A DNA stretch of 10,734 nucleotides from Candidatus Cloacimonadota bacterium (GCA_014384665.1 JACNFI010000420.1:1-10734), one strand, 5' to 3'. Counted from the stretch's first letter, positions 1-6,921 are shown. A program made the numbers and translations. The notes: generated by a model not told the origin, from the letters alone.

Positions 1-11
1 GTACTCATATG

Positions 12-30
12 AACCGTTTCAACGGTTTTT
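12..30 (+). terminator. Terminator-like hairpin, left edge
   Basis: A 7-bp stem (AACCGTT at 12-18, AACGGTT at 21-27) with a nominal 2-base loop runs into a run of five T residues (26-30), the shape of a small Rho-independent terminator on the plus strand. It could end a plus-strand gene lying left of the window, or be one end of a dispersed repeat. A near-identical hairpin lies on the minus strand at 10632-10650, and its AACCGTTTCAA half recurs inverted at 1344-1354. Confidence 0.35.
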
Positions 31-42
31 CACATTTTTGAT

Positions 43-104
43 AATCCCCAATTAAGCCCGTTCCTGACGATCCCCGATTTAATCGGGGACAGAAATTGGG
101 GATT
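43..104. repeat. Nested inverted repeat (double hairpin)
   Basis: Two nested perfect inverted repeats are visible. The outer arms are AATCCCCAATT (43-53) and AATTGGGGATT (94-104), 11 of 11 matching. The inner arms are TCCCCGATT (71-79) and AATCGGGGA (81-89), 9 of 9 matching. The G+C content of the arms is above the AT-rich surroundings. It resembles REP/MITE-type intergenic palindromes. The C4/G4 hairpin theme recurs at 1381-1400. Confidence 0.6.
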
Positions 105-136
105 GAAACAGTTACATACATCTTTGGATTTTAGTT

Positions 137-220
137 ACCACAAATTCACCCCGTTAGATAATTATATTATTAGAAAAATGTAAGATATGATTTGAATATC
201 TCACGGGGTAAATTTGTGGT
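137..220. repeat. 84-bp imperfect inverted repeat (MITE-like)
   Basis: The arms at 137-160 and 197-220 are complementary at 22 of 24 positions; the outer 18 (ACCACAAATTCACCCCGT on the left) have one mismatch. The 36-base centre is very AT-rich. There is no open reading frame within it and no target-site duplication that I could identify. It is likely a non-autonomous palindromic element or a structured RNA region. No T tract follows either end, so it is not a standard terminator. Confidence 0.55.
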
Positions 221-500
221 CTTCTTTGATAATAATATTTTCCAACTTAAATCACATACAAACGCTTTATACATCGCCTATTCCTCAATTTTATATCTCA
301 ATTTTGGGGGTATCTCTGTTTTTATTCTTTATGCATAAAGTTGTAAGAACCGAAATGCGTGTCATAGCTTTAATACAAAGCTTGATGTAGATAATTATCT
401 TTTATATTTAGTTTCTTATAATTTTTATGGTTGCTATGATGTAAACACAAACATTGAAGCGTTCGTTGGATAGAGTTTTCAGGGAACTATTGTATAAATA

Positions 501-1238
501 TTAAAAGTTGCCTTTTTCAAAAAAGTTACTTATTTGTGGTATTCTGGACTTTTTAGATTCTTCAAACCTTCCCCCAAAAAGAACTTCACCTTTGTCTAAA
601 AAGACCACTCTATCTGCAATGCGATGGATACTTGCAAGTTCATGAGTTATAACCATTACAGTCATATTTAATTGGTTGTTTAGCTTTTTTATCAGGTCAT
701 CTATTGCTGAAGAAGTAACAGGGTCAAGCCCTGCTGTTGGTTCATCACAAAAAAGCATTACCGGGTCCAGAGCGATAGCTCGAGCAAGCGCAGCTCTTTT
801 ACACATTCCACCAGAAAGTTGTGAAGGGAACATATCAATTGCTTCATCCAATTCTACAAGATGCAATTTGGTTCTTACTAATCGCTGAATTAATGATTCT
901 GATAGATTAGTATGTTGACGAAGTGGGATTGCTACATTTTCTCTTATTGTTAGTGAGTTGAGCAGAGCTCCATTCTGAAAAAGCACACCTACTTTTTTTA
1001 AAATCTTCTCAAATTCCACCTCATCCATTCCTATGATTTCCTGATTGAAAATCTTTACAGAACCAGAAGTTGGGGAATGAAGTCCAATAATATGTTTAAG
1101 TAAGGTAGTTTTACCACAGCCACTTTCACCCAGAATGACCAAAACCTCATTTTCCAGAACATCCATTGAGACCTTATTCAAAATCCGTTTTCTATCAAAT
1201 TCAGTTGTTAAGTTCCGAACTTCAACTATTTTCTTCAT
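501..1238 (-). CDS. mlaF: MlaF-type lipid ABC transporter ATPase
   Basis: Cytoplasmic ATPase of an MlaFE-type (MCE-associated) phospholipid transporter; ATP hydrolysis drives lipid movement through the MlaE permease. The 245-residue protein has a complete ABC core: Walker A GESGCGKTT (37-45), Q-loop Q88, signature LSGGMCKR (141-148), Walker B plus catalytic glutamate LFCDEP (E166), D-loop GLDP and switch histidine H199. Cys146 replaces the Arg/Ala more usual after SGGM. The frame stays open upstream to 1376, but those 46 codons run through a palindromic repeat and lack similarity to the family, so the ATG at 1238, where the family N-terminus begins, is chosen. No clear Shine-Dalgarno precedes it. 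It lies 249 bases downstream of mlaE in the same direction. An MCE-domain (mlaD) gene, normally adjacent, is not in the window. The family call is firm; the lipid substrate is inferred. Confidence 0.9.
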   Translation of the reverse strand: MKKIVEVRNLTTEFDRKRILNKVSMDVLENEVLVILGESGCGKTTLLKHIIGLHSPTSGSVKIFNQEIIGMDEVEFEKILKKVGVLFQNGALLNSLTIRENVAIPLRQHTNLSESLIQRLVRTKLHLVELDEAIDMFPSQLSGGMCKRAALARAIALDPVMLFCDEPTAGLDPVTSSAIDDLIKKLNNQLNMTVMVITHELASIHRIADRVVFLDKGEVLFGGRFEESKKSRIPQISNFFEKGNF

Positions 1239-1326
1239 CTTAACTAATATCTTATTGTTTGATTTTGAGACCCTAATTAATTGAGGGGTGTGCATAATGC
1301 CAAATTTATTAATAGATAGGGTATCG

Positions 1327-1441
1327 TTTAACGGTTGCGCAACTTGAAACGGTTGACGGAAAACGGTAAGCGGCACTTATATCCCCGCTGACGCGGGGAT
1401 TGCCGTAAAACGTAGCGAGTTGCGCAACCACAACCGTTAGA
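1327..1441. repeat. Large inverted repeat between mlaE and mlaF
   Basis: The perfect 12-bp arms GGTTGCGCAACT (1333-1344) and AGTTGCGCAACC (1418-1429) extend outward as GTTTAACGG (from 1327) against CCGTTAGAC (to 1441), with 6 extra bases on the right side. Inside is a perfect 8-bp stem, ATCCCCGC/GCGGGGAT (1381-1388 and 1393-1400), with a TGAC loop. The left half also contains short AACGG/GACGG/AGCGG reiterations. Its G+C is visibly higher than in the neighbouring genes, consistent with a dispersed palindromic element. It sits between two genes of one probable operon, so it would be transcribed and could attenuate mlaF or stabilise the mlaE message. Confidence 0.7.
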
Positions 1442-1487
1442 CCTCGTTTATAATATGAATCATTCTTTCTATATTCACCGGAGTCTG

Positions 1488-2582
1488 TTAGTAGAATAAC
1501 AGACCTAAAATGCTATCTGCAATAATAACCATAAATATAGCTGTAACAACTGATTTGGTAGTTGCTCTTCCGACCCCTTCTGCTCCACCTTTTGCACGAA
1601 GTCCAAAGTAAATACCCACAAGGGAAATTAACCATGCAAAGACAACACTTTTTACCATACTTGTAATAATATCTTTGAAAACAATTACTGATGCCATCCT
1701 ATCTATGAAAGCTGTGGGGCTGATTTTAAGAAAGGTTATTCCCACAAGAAACCCACCCGCAATGCCAATAATATCAGAAAATATTGTAAGAAGGGGAGTT
1801 GCGACAATCATAGCATATACTTTCGGAAGAGCTACATATTTTATTGGATTTAATGCCATAGTTTTCAAAGCATCAATCTCTTCAGATATTTTCATTGTAG
1901 CGATTTCAGATGCAATAGCAGAACCACTTCTTCCTGCTAAAATTATTGCAGTCATAAGCGGTCCCATCTCTCTTAGCATTGAGATGGCTATCAAGTCAAC
2001 AACAAAAATATTTGCCCCAAATTGTCTGAGTTGCTGAGCAGATTGTAAAGAAAGTATGAAGCCCACAAGGAAAGAAATCAGACCGACTATAGGAAGTGCA
2101 TTTACACCGATGAGGTTACTTTGTAAGACAAATTCTCCCCGCCTTTGCCCTTTTTTAGAGAAAAGTCCTAAAAATCCCCAGTAAAATATATCAGCTGATA
2201 ATAAGATAAATTGTTTAATATTATCAAGTGCTATAAATCCACTATTCCCCAGTTTTTCAAGAAAGTTTAAATCCTTTTCCTTTTGTGATATTTTTGATAT
2301 TATGTCTAATGAAGAAAAAGTTTTTAACGATTTTGATATAGAATTTGAAGCATTGACTATTTCAATTCTAATTGATTGTTTTTTTAAATCTACTATTATT
2401 TGATCAATAGTTGCTACGCCTGCACTATCTATTGAATCCAATTTTGAAAGGTCAATAATCAATTTGTCTTTTTTATAGTCCGCAGTTTTTGTGTTGACAA
2501 AATCAAGTAATTCTTCTGCATTTTTTATATTTAACGAATTTTCAATGAATATTTTATTGTCAGATAATGTAAATGATTGCAT
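1488..2582 (-). CDS. mlaE: MlaE-family lipid ABC permease with N-terminal STAS domain
   Basis: Inner-membrane permease of the Mla/MCE lipid transporter, 364 residues. Residues 1-100 look like a STAS domain with the conserved DSAG turn (D52-S53-A54-G55); Ser53 sits where SpoIIAA is phosphorylated and where E. coli MlaB has its key Thr. Residues 155-362 are the MlaE permease domain, with the family hallmark LREMGPLMTAIILAGRSGSA (203-222), then ATMKISEEIDAL and several hydrophobic segments. In E. coli the STAS protein MlaB is separate and binds MlaF; here it is fused to the permease, an arrangement known in other bacteria. The ATG lies one base after the stop of the upstream exported-protein gene, with no Shine-Dalgarno visible, implying translational coupling. 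The partner ATPase MlaF is downstream. Confidence 0.92.
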   Translation of the reverse strand: MQSFTLSDNKIFIENSLNIKNAEELLDFVNTKTADYKKDKLIIDLSKLDSIDSAGVATIDQIIVDLKKQSIRIEIVNASNSISKSLKTFSSLDIISKISQKEKDLNFLEKLGNSGFIALDNIKQFILLSADIFYWGFLGLFSKKGQRRGEFVLQSNLIGVNALPIVGLISFLVGFILSLQSAQQLRQFGANIFVVDLIAISMLREMGPLMTAIILAGRSGSAIASEIATMKISEEIDALKTMALNPIKYVALPKVYAMIVATPLLTIFSDIIGIAGGFLVGITFLKISPTAFIDRMASVIVFKDIITSMVKSVVFAWLISLVGIYFGLRAKGGAEGVGRATTKSVVTAIFMVIIADSILGLLFY

Positions 2583-2583
2583 T

Positions 2584-4131
2584 TTAGAATGATATAAAGG
2601 TTATATCTAAAGATAAGTTATGGTATAGTTGAATCCAGTCTGGAAGTTCTTCCCGTTTTATTGTAATTTTATAATCAAGAGAAACATAACTGGAGATTCT
2701 AAAGGTTAAAGTATTTTCAAATCTATAAACCTGGGACCTATCCTTTTCAAATGGATATAATGTATAAAACTCACACCAGTCACTTATATCATTTGTAATC
2801 TGAAAATCTCCAACGATATTACCCTCAATACCATTAAGATAGATAGATTCTAACTCGTTAAATCTTTTATTATCATTAGTATCTTGTTCAAAACAATGAT
2901 TGTTTAAGGTTTGAGACATACCAAGTCCAGTTTTTATATAAAGATTGCTGCGGTTAGTGTTCAGTAGAGTAAGATTTAAGCCAAAACCTTCTTCTAAATT
3001 TATGGGGTAGAGAACGGTAGTAATTTGAACCTTATCAATATTTCTTAAGGTGTCGATACTTCCGTCTTCATAACATTTCCATATTGTATCCTGTGTAGAA
3101 TCAAAATAGTAATTTGTGGGGAAAATATTTGAATCAATTCTTAAGCGTGTATAAAATCCAAATGATTTAAATAAATAGTAAATGTAAGTGTTTGGTAACT
3201 GAATACTATTTGAATATATTCTAAAATCCTGGTCCTGCTCTTTAGTAAAACCAAGATTTATTGTTTGACGGGAATTAAAATAATGTGGAAATATATCGTA
3301 TTTCAGTTCATTTTCAGGTTTAGCACTTAATGTAATATTTGTTTTAGTCCGGTCTTTATCATCAGAATTATTAGCGTTCAAGAGAAAACTTCCTTTTATT
3401 GATGTATAATGTGTCCATTTGTGAACTTTATCACTTTCAAACATTTCCGGAAGCATTCCAGCGCCCATAAAATTATTCGTTGTATTATTAAGAACAATAG
3501 TCATAATGTATAATTTTACTGGTAATAATTGAATAGTAGCAAAGTTGGTGAAAGTTTTGGGGGTTTCTCCGTATTTAATGATTTTATAAGTTCCTGGTTC
3601 TAAAATCCAGGTTTCTTGTTCCTCACCGGGTTTATCTTCATCAGCACTATATTTCATACCAACACTAATTTTATAATCAATAATATCATATATTTCATAA
3701 GGTTGTCTAAGATAATCTCTGTTTTGGTCTATAATCTTAACGATTAGTCCTGACCAGGTTGGGGATATTATTTTTGTTTCACCTGCATCAATGGTAACCT
3801 TTTTTTTAATTTTCATATCTTCTGAATTTGCTGAACCAAAATTTAGAGTATATTCTCCTGGTTTAAGAAAAATACTCTTTCCTGTAGGGCAGTCATCTCT
3901 TATTAATTCACTATTTTGATAGATTGAATATTCGGGTTCTAATTTTGGTTTTGACATTGCAGGAACAAAAATTCTACCTAAACCTACCTGGTCATCTACT
4001 CCTTCTTTATCTAACTGAATTTCAGGTGTTTCCGCCTTCCATGAACTATATGGATTATCATCTAAAGCAAAAGAATAGAAAGGCAGAAGAAATATAATTA
4101 TGCTGAATAAAATAAAATGTTTTCTTTTCAT
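2584..4131 (-). CDS. Exported protein: two Ig-like repeats plus putative outer-membrane beta-barrel
   Basis: Not a protein I can name. The 515-residue product starts with a signal peptide (basic MKRK, hydrophobic core, likely cleavage after SFA near residue 22). Residues about 65-215 hold two related segments, each with a P/Y-x-IY strand (66-71; 143-149) and, further on, an L-x-PG-x-Y turn (LKPGEYTLNFG 89-99; LEPGTYKIIKYG 177-188), suggesting tandem beta-sandwich domains. Residues about 240-515 show alternating polar/hydrophobic strands and end in LSLDITFISF, a C-terminal strand with a terminal Phe like the BamA-recognised signal of outer-membrane barrels; the layout recalls DUF481-type barrels. 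The frame also permits GTG at 4134, but GGAGGA (4135-4140) is spaced better for ATG at 4131. It is the first gene ahead of mlaE and mlaF, so an outer-membrane partner for lipid transport is an inference. Confidence 0.75.
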   Translation of the reverse strand: MKRKHFILFSIIIFLLPFYSFALDDNPYSSWKAETPEIQLDKEGVDDQVGLGRIFVPAMSKPKLEPEYSIYQNSELIRDDCPTGKSIFLKPGEYTLNFGSANSEDMKIKKKVTIDAGETKIISPTWSGLIVKIIDQNRDYLRQPYEIYDIIDYKISVGMKYSADEDKPGEEQETWILEPGTYKIIKYGETPKTFTNFATIQLLPVKLYIMTIVLNNTTNNFMGAGMLPEMFESDKVHKWTHYTSIKGSFLLNANNSDDKDRTKTNITLSAKPENELKYDIFPHYFNSRQTINLGFTKEQDQDFRIYSNSIQLPNTYIYYLFKSFGFYTRLRIDSNIFPTNYYFDSTQDTIWKCYEDGSIDTLRNIDKVQITTVLYPINLEEGFGLNLTLLNTNRSNLYIKTGLGMSQTLNNHCFEQDTNDNKRFNELESIYLNGIEGNIVGDFQITNDISDWCEFYTLYPFEKDRSQVYRFENTLTFRISSYVSLDYKITIKREELPDWIQLYHNLSLDITFISF

Positions 4132-4134
4132 CAC

Positions 4135-4140
4135 TCCTCC
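4135..4140 (-). promoter_or_regulatory. Strong RBS deciding the exported-protein start
   Basis: On the minus strand GGAGGA directly precedes GTG (4134) and ATG (4131). The spacing from GGAGG is 1 base to GTG but 4 bases to ATG, so ATG at 4131 is the likely start. Confidence 0.7.
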
Positions 4141-4173
4141 AAATTATTTATTATCTTATTATATTTTTGCCAC

Positions 4174-4201
4174 AAAATAATGAATATTTGATATTAGTCA
4201 A
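4174..4201 (-). promoter_or_regulatory. Candidate promoter for the barrel-mlaE-mlaF operon
   Basis: On the minus strand TTGACT (4196-4201) is followed after 16 bases by TATTTT (4174-4179), about 40 bases before the start codon. It is a good -35 match with a weak -10, in AT-rich sequence where chance matches are common. A TTGACA/TATTTT pair with an 18-base spacer also precedes the antitoxin gene. This fits the operon starting inside the 183-bp gap after the glucanotransferase gene. Confidence 0.35.
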
Positions 4202-4314
4202 GATTAGTATCATATTTCATTAAACTCTCTGTATGGCAGCGGAATAAACTTTTTAGTAAAAGGAAAAGAAATTGATATTGAATTCATTATCAGTATTTGG
4301 AATAAAAGATGGCA

Positions 4315-5808
4315 TTATCTTTTTGTCTTAGTTGTAAGTTTTGCAAGTTTTTCAGCAATATCAGGGGTAAGCATATCTTCTTTATATCTCCATTCCCAAT
4401 TCCCTTCTGTTGTTCCGGGTAAATTCATTCGTGCATTAGAATTAAGACACAGAATATCTTGTAATGGAATGATTGCCCAATGTGAAGGGGTTGAGAAAGC
4501 CAATTTTATCATATCCCAACATATATCTTGCTTGTCAAAATTCAAATATTTTTTTACTCTTCTATAGATTTTTTTTTCATAATTTTTAAGATATTTGAAC
4601 CAACCAAGAATTGTGTCATTATCATGAGTGCCTGTATATACAACATTATTCACTTCATATTTATGGGGGGGTATATTGTCTTCTCCGAAAGCAAACTGTA
4701 GTATTTTCATTCCAGGAAAACCGAATTTTTCTTTTAATTTGATAACCTCAAGAGTAACTACACCAAGGTCTTCAGCGATTAGAGGTAACTCTCCAAGTTT
4801 TTCTGTCATTACAGAGAAGAATTTTTCACCAGGTCCTTTTCGCCATTCGCCTTTTACAGCAGTTCTCTCTCCATAAGGCACAGCCCAATATCTAACAAAT
4901 CCAATGAAATGGTCAATGCGAATATAATCAAATAATGATAAAATATGTGTCAGACGTTTTTGCCACCATTTAAAATCATCTTTTAACATTCTTTCCCAGT
5001 TGTAAAGCGGGTTTCCCCATAACTGACCGGTTTTGGAAAAATAGTCTGGAGGCACCCCTGCAATAATAGTGGGAACACCATTTTTGTCTAAAAAAAATAA
5101 ATCTTGATTTTCCCATACATCTGAACTATCATAAGAAACAAATATAGGGATGTCGCCAATAATCTTTATGTTTTTGTTATTTGCATAAGATTTCAATTCT
5201 AACCACTGTTGAGCAAATTTATATTGAACGAATTTATGAAATGATATTTTATTTGCAAGTTTATTTTTCCATTTTTCAATTGCGTTCTTCTTTCTCAAAA
5301 CTATTTCTTTATCCCATTTGTTCCATGAAATTTTCTTGTAATAATTCCTTAATGCAGCAAATAAGGCAAAGTCTTCTAACCAATAGCTATTTTTTGAGCA
5401 GAATTCTGCAAAACGAATTTTCTCATCCCGAGATTTCTTTATATTAAAATGTAAAAAAGCGGTCTTTAAGATATTATTTTTGAATTTGATAACTTTCTCA
5501 AACTCTACTTTATTGGTTTTGAATTCAGGTAAATTTGAGCCCGATATATCTGTATTAGAAAGATAGCCCTCTGCTTTTAATTTTTCCAGGCTTATTAGTA
5601 GCGGATTTCCAGCAAAAGCGGAGAGGGGATTATATGGTGAATTACAAGACCCAGGAAAGTTAAGCGGTAATACTTGCCATAGTTTCTGATTTGCCTGTGC
5701 AAGAAAGTCAACGAAATTATATGCTTCTTTTCCAAAATTGCCTATACCATACTTTCCGGGCAAGGAAGTAGGATGAAGTAAAACACCACTTGCTCTTTTG
5801 AATATCAT
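4315..5808 (-). CDS. malQ: 4-alpha-glucanotransferase (amylomaltase, GH77)
   Basis: Cytoplasmic disproportionating enzyme: cuts an alpha-1,4-glucan and transfers the glucanosyl unit to another glucose or maltooligosaccharide, in maltodextrin or glycogen metabolism. The 497-residue length is normal for bacterial amylomaltases. Family blocks appear in order: SGVLLHPTSLPGKYGIG (7-23), SPYNPLSAFAGNPLLISL (57-74), GDIPIFVSYDSSDVW (218-232) and GVPPDYFS with GQLWGNPLYNW (251-271). The catalytic residues are nucleophile D299 (RIDHF), acid/base E346 (AEDLG) and stabiliser D396 (GTHDND). The C-terminal LPGT-EGNW-WR is present, so the gene is complete. The ATG has AAGG five bases upstream. No other glycogen or maltose gene is in the window; it diverges from the lipoprotein gene and may be monocistronic. 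Confidence 0.96.
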   Translation of the reverse strand: MIFKRASGVLLHPTSLPGKYGIGNFGKEAYNFVDFLAQANQKLWQVLPLNFPGSCNSPYNPLSAFAGNPLLISLEKLKAEGYLSNTDISGSNLPEFKTNKVEFEKVIKFKNNILKTAFLHFNIKKSRDEKIRFAEFCSKNSYWLEDFALFAALRNYYKKISWNKWDKEIVLRKKNAIEKWKNKLANKISFHKFVQYKFAQQWLELKSYANNKNIKIIGDIPIFVSYDSSDVWENQDLFFLDKNGVPTIIAGVPPDYFSKTGQLWGNPLYNWERMLKDDFKWWQKRLTHILSLFDYIRIDHFIGFVRYWAVPYGERTAVKGEWRKGPGEKFFSVMTEKLGELPLIAEDLGVVTLEVIKLKEKFGFPGMKILQFAFGEDNIPPHKYEVNNVVYTGTHDNDTILGWFKYLKNYEKKIYRRVKKYLNFDKQDICWDMIKLAFSTPSHWAIIPLQDILCLNSNARMNLPGTTEGNWEWRYKEDMLTPDIAEKLAKLTTKTKR

Positions 5809-5846
5809 TAATACCTTTTTAGAATTTTCTTATTAAAAAGTTTTTT

Positions 5847-5865
5847 GATTGACTTTCTGTCAATC
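5847..5865. promoter_or_regulatory. Perfect palindrome in the malQ/lipoprotein divergent region
   Basis: GATTGAC (5847-5853), loop TTTCT, GTCAATC (5859-5865) form a perfect 7-bp inverted repeat about 40 bases upstream of malQ. The arms place TTGACA on the minus strand (5858-5863), a good -35 pointing toward malQ, although no good -10 follows at normal spacing. The position suits an operator covering the malQ promoter; a simple transcribed hairpin is the alternative. Confidence 0.35.
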
Positions 5866-5901
5866 TTTTCTTCCTAAAAAGCTTTACCACTTTTATAAAA
5901 T

Positions 5902-5930
5902 TTGACAATAATATTCCAATTTTCTATTGA
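5902..5930 (+). promoter_or_regulatory. Candidate promoter for the lipoprotein gene
   Basis: TTGACA (5902-5907), a perfect -35 consensus, is followed after 17 bases by TATTGA (5925-5930), a poor -10. It ends 25 bases before the start codon. A better-looking TATAAA at 5931-5936 would need a 23-base spacer. The arrangement is plausible but in AT-rich sequence. Confidence 0.4.
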
Positions 5931-5943
5931 TATAAAAAATACA

Positions 5944-5950
5944 AAGGAGA
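5944..5950 (+). promoter_or_regulatory. RBS that sets the lipoprotein start
   Basis: AAGGAGA sits five bases before ATG 5956. The frame is open further upstream with a TTG at 5902, but that codon lies in the likely -35 element and would displace the signal peptide from the N-terminus, so ATG 5956 is the start. Confidence 0.8.
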
Positions 5951-5955
5951 TACAG

Positions 5956-6822
5956 ATGCAAATGAAGAAACAAATATGTTTAAGTCTTGCTTGTAGTATC
6001 ATCTTTTTGCTATCCTGTGCGGAACAGTCTAAAACCATCCAGAAAATATATTCTCCTGCTAATTTCTGGAAGGATGGCTATTTTCACCAGACCAATGTGT
6101 TCACACCAGCACCAGAAGACAGCATTATAAAAGCAAAATTAGATGGTAAGTGGCAGGAGTTCTCTCTTCAGAAATTTCCAGAAAAGTTTATGGAATGGAA
6201 TATTTCCAAAAGATTGGAAACTATAGGAATAATTGAGGAAATGATGGCGTCAAAAGGAAAACCATCAAAAGGACCAGAACTGGCAGGACCTCATAATGGG
6301 ATTGTGGCTTCTTATGGATTTAGAAGAAAGGATTCCAAATTTAAGTTAAATAATGCTGTTAAAGGAATGGGATTTCTGCCCAAAAAAGAGAAAATTAGAG
6401 AAATAATAAAACTTCTTGAAGAAACTATTGATGCACCATTTCCAGAAAAATTGAAGAATTTGATTCACTTTTATGAAAATGTTGATTCTTTGTTTGATGT
6501 AGATAAACTTGTTTCACTTGAATTATATTCAACTCCAGAATTTGAAACCCAGACATTTCTTAACCAGATGACAAATCCGATTTCAACGATTGTATTTTTG
6601 GATATTCCATCATATAAGCTCAAAACAATTGTAAGATTATTGCACCCAGACGACCCGAACCTTACTGAATATGAGAAGGATGTTGTGAAATATATCAATC
6701 TCATCCACAGCTATTTTCACGGGAAATTTCCTAGAGATTATATTGCAGTTATTTATTATGTTGTAGAGATTTATGACAATTCCCCTGGCAGAATGGATGC
6801 AATGGGCAGAAGGATTGAATAA
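5956..6822 (+). CDS. Lipoprotein of unknown function
   Basis: I do not recognise this family. The 288-residue product begins MQMKK, a hydrophobic stretch (7-19) and lipobox LLSC, so Cys21 would be lipidated by Lgt, the signal removed by LspA, and the protein anchored to a membrane facing the periplasm. The residue after the Cys is Ala, not Asp, which would be compatible with outer-membrane sorting under E. coli rules. The mature part is mixed: a Pro/Lys/Gly-rich stretch near 100-112 (KGKPSKGPELAGP), a charged helical-looking part (142-190), and a Tyr-rich C-terminal region (247-275). No catalytic motif, repeat or further membrane segment stands out. The start is fixed by AAGGAGA five bases before ATG. 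It is transcribed divergently from malQ and is the only plus-strand gene in the window. Confidence 0.8.
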   Translation: MQMKKQICLSLACSIIFLLSCAEQSKTIQKIYSPANFWKDGYFHQTNVFTPAPEDSIIKAKLDGKWQEFSLQKFPEKFMEWNISKRLETIGIIEEMMASKGKPSKGPELAGPHNGIVASYGFRRKDSKFKLNNAVKGMGFLPKKEKIREIIKLLEETIDAPFPEKLKNLIHFYENVDSLFDVDKLVSLELYSTPEFETQTFLNQMTNPISTIVFLDIPSYKLKTIVRLLHPDDPNLTEYEKDVVKYINLIHSYFHGKFPRDYIAVIYYVVEIYDNSPGRMDAMGRRIE

Positions 6823-6885
6823 TTATAAAGTATCCAAATAAGGTAATGTTTTCATGAATGTTAATTTCAAAAATAGGATGCATGA

Positions 6886-6906
6886 TATACTGCGGGTTGC
6901 AGTATA
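6886..6906. other. 8-bp hairpin downstream of the lipoprotein gene
   Basis: TATACTGC (6886-6893), loop GGGTT, GCAGTATA (6899-6906) form a perfect 8-bp stem 63 bases after the lipoprotein stop. No T tract follows. It could be an RNA 3'-end structure or part of a repeat. Confidence 0.35.
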
Positions 6907-6921
6907 ATATGTGTTAAGCGG

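Larger units (their letters stand above)
1..500. other. Gene-free intergenic stretch with palindromic repeats
   Basis: No convincing gene is visible in the first 500 bases. The left 220 bases hold three palindromic structures, listed separately (12-30, 43-104, 137-220). From 221 to 500 I see only AT-rich sequence with a 14-bp palindrome at 327-340 and a small 6-bp stem at 366-382. The plus frame is open from about 196 to 390 but has no sensible start codon or ribosome binding site. mlaF ends at 501 on the minus strand with no clear hairpin-plus-U-tract terminator, so its transcript may run leftward into this region. Confidence 0.6.

Noticed and set aside
137..220. CRISPR-like or attC-like reading of the inverted repeat
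   Set aside because: Only one repeat unit is present, no spacer periodicity, and the integron core-site consensus is absent.
196..390. Plus-strand open frame of about 65 codons with a hydrophobic segment
   Set aside because: No ATG or GTG with an RBS before the late ATG at 331, no recognisable family, and it begins inside a palindromic repeat.
1239..1376. 46-codon N-terminal extension of mlaF
   Set aside because: It runs through the 1327-1441 palindromic repeat, lacks an RBS and is not part of the family; the ATP-binding domain begins at ATG 1238.
1675..2037. Plus-strand open frame opposite mlaE
   Set aside because: Shadow of the mlaE coding frame; no RBS or family features.
4132..4134. 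GTG start for the exported barrel protein
   Set aside because: It is only one base from GGAGG, too close; ATG at 4131 is better spaced.
5902..5955. TTG start upstream of the lipoprotein ATG
   Set aside because: It falls in a -35-like TTGACA and would bury the lipoprotein signal; AAGGAGA points to ATG 5956.
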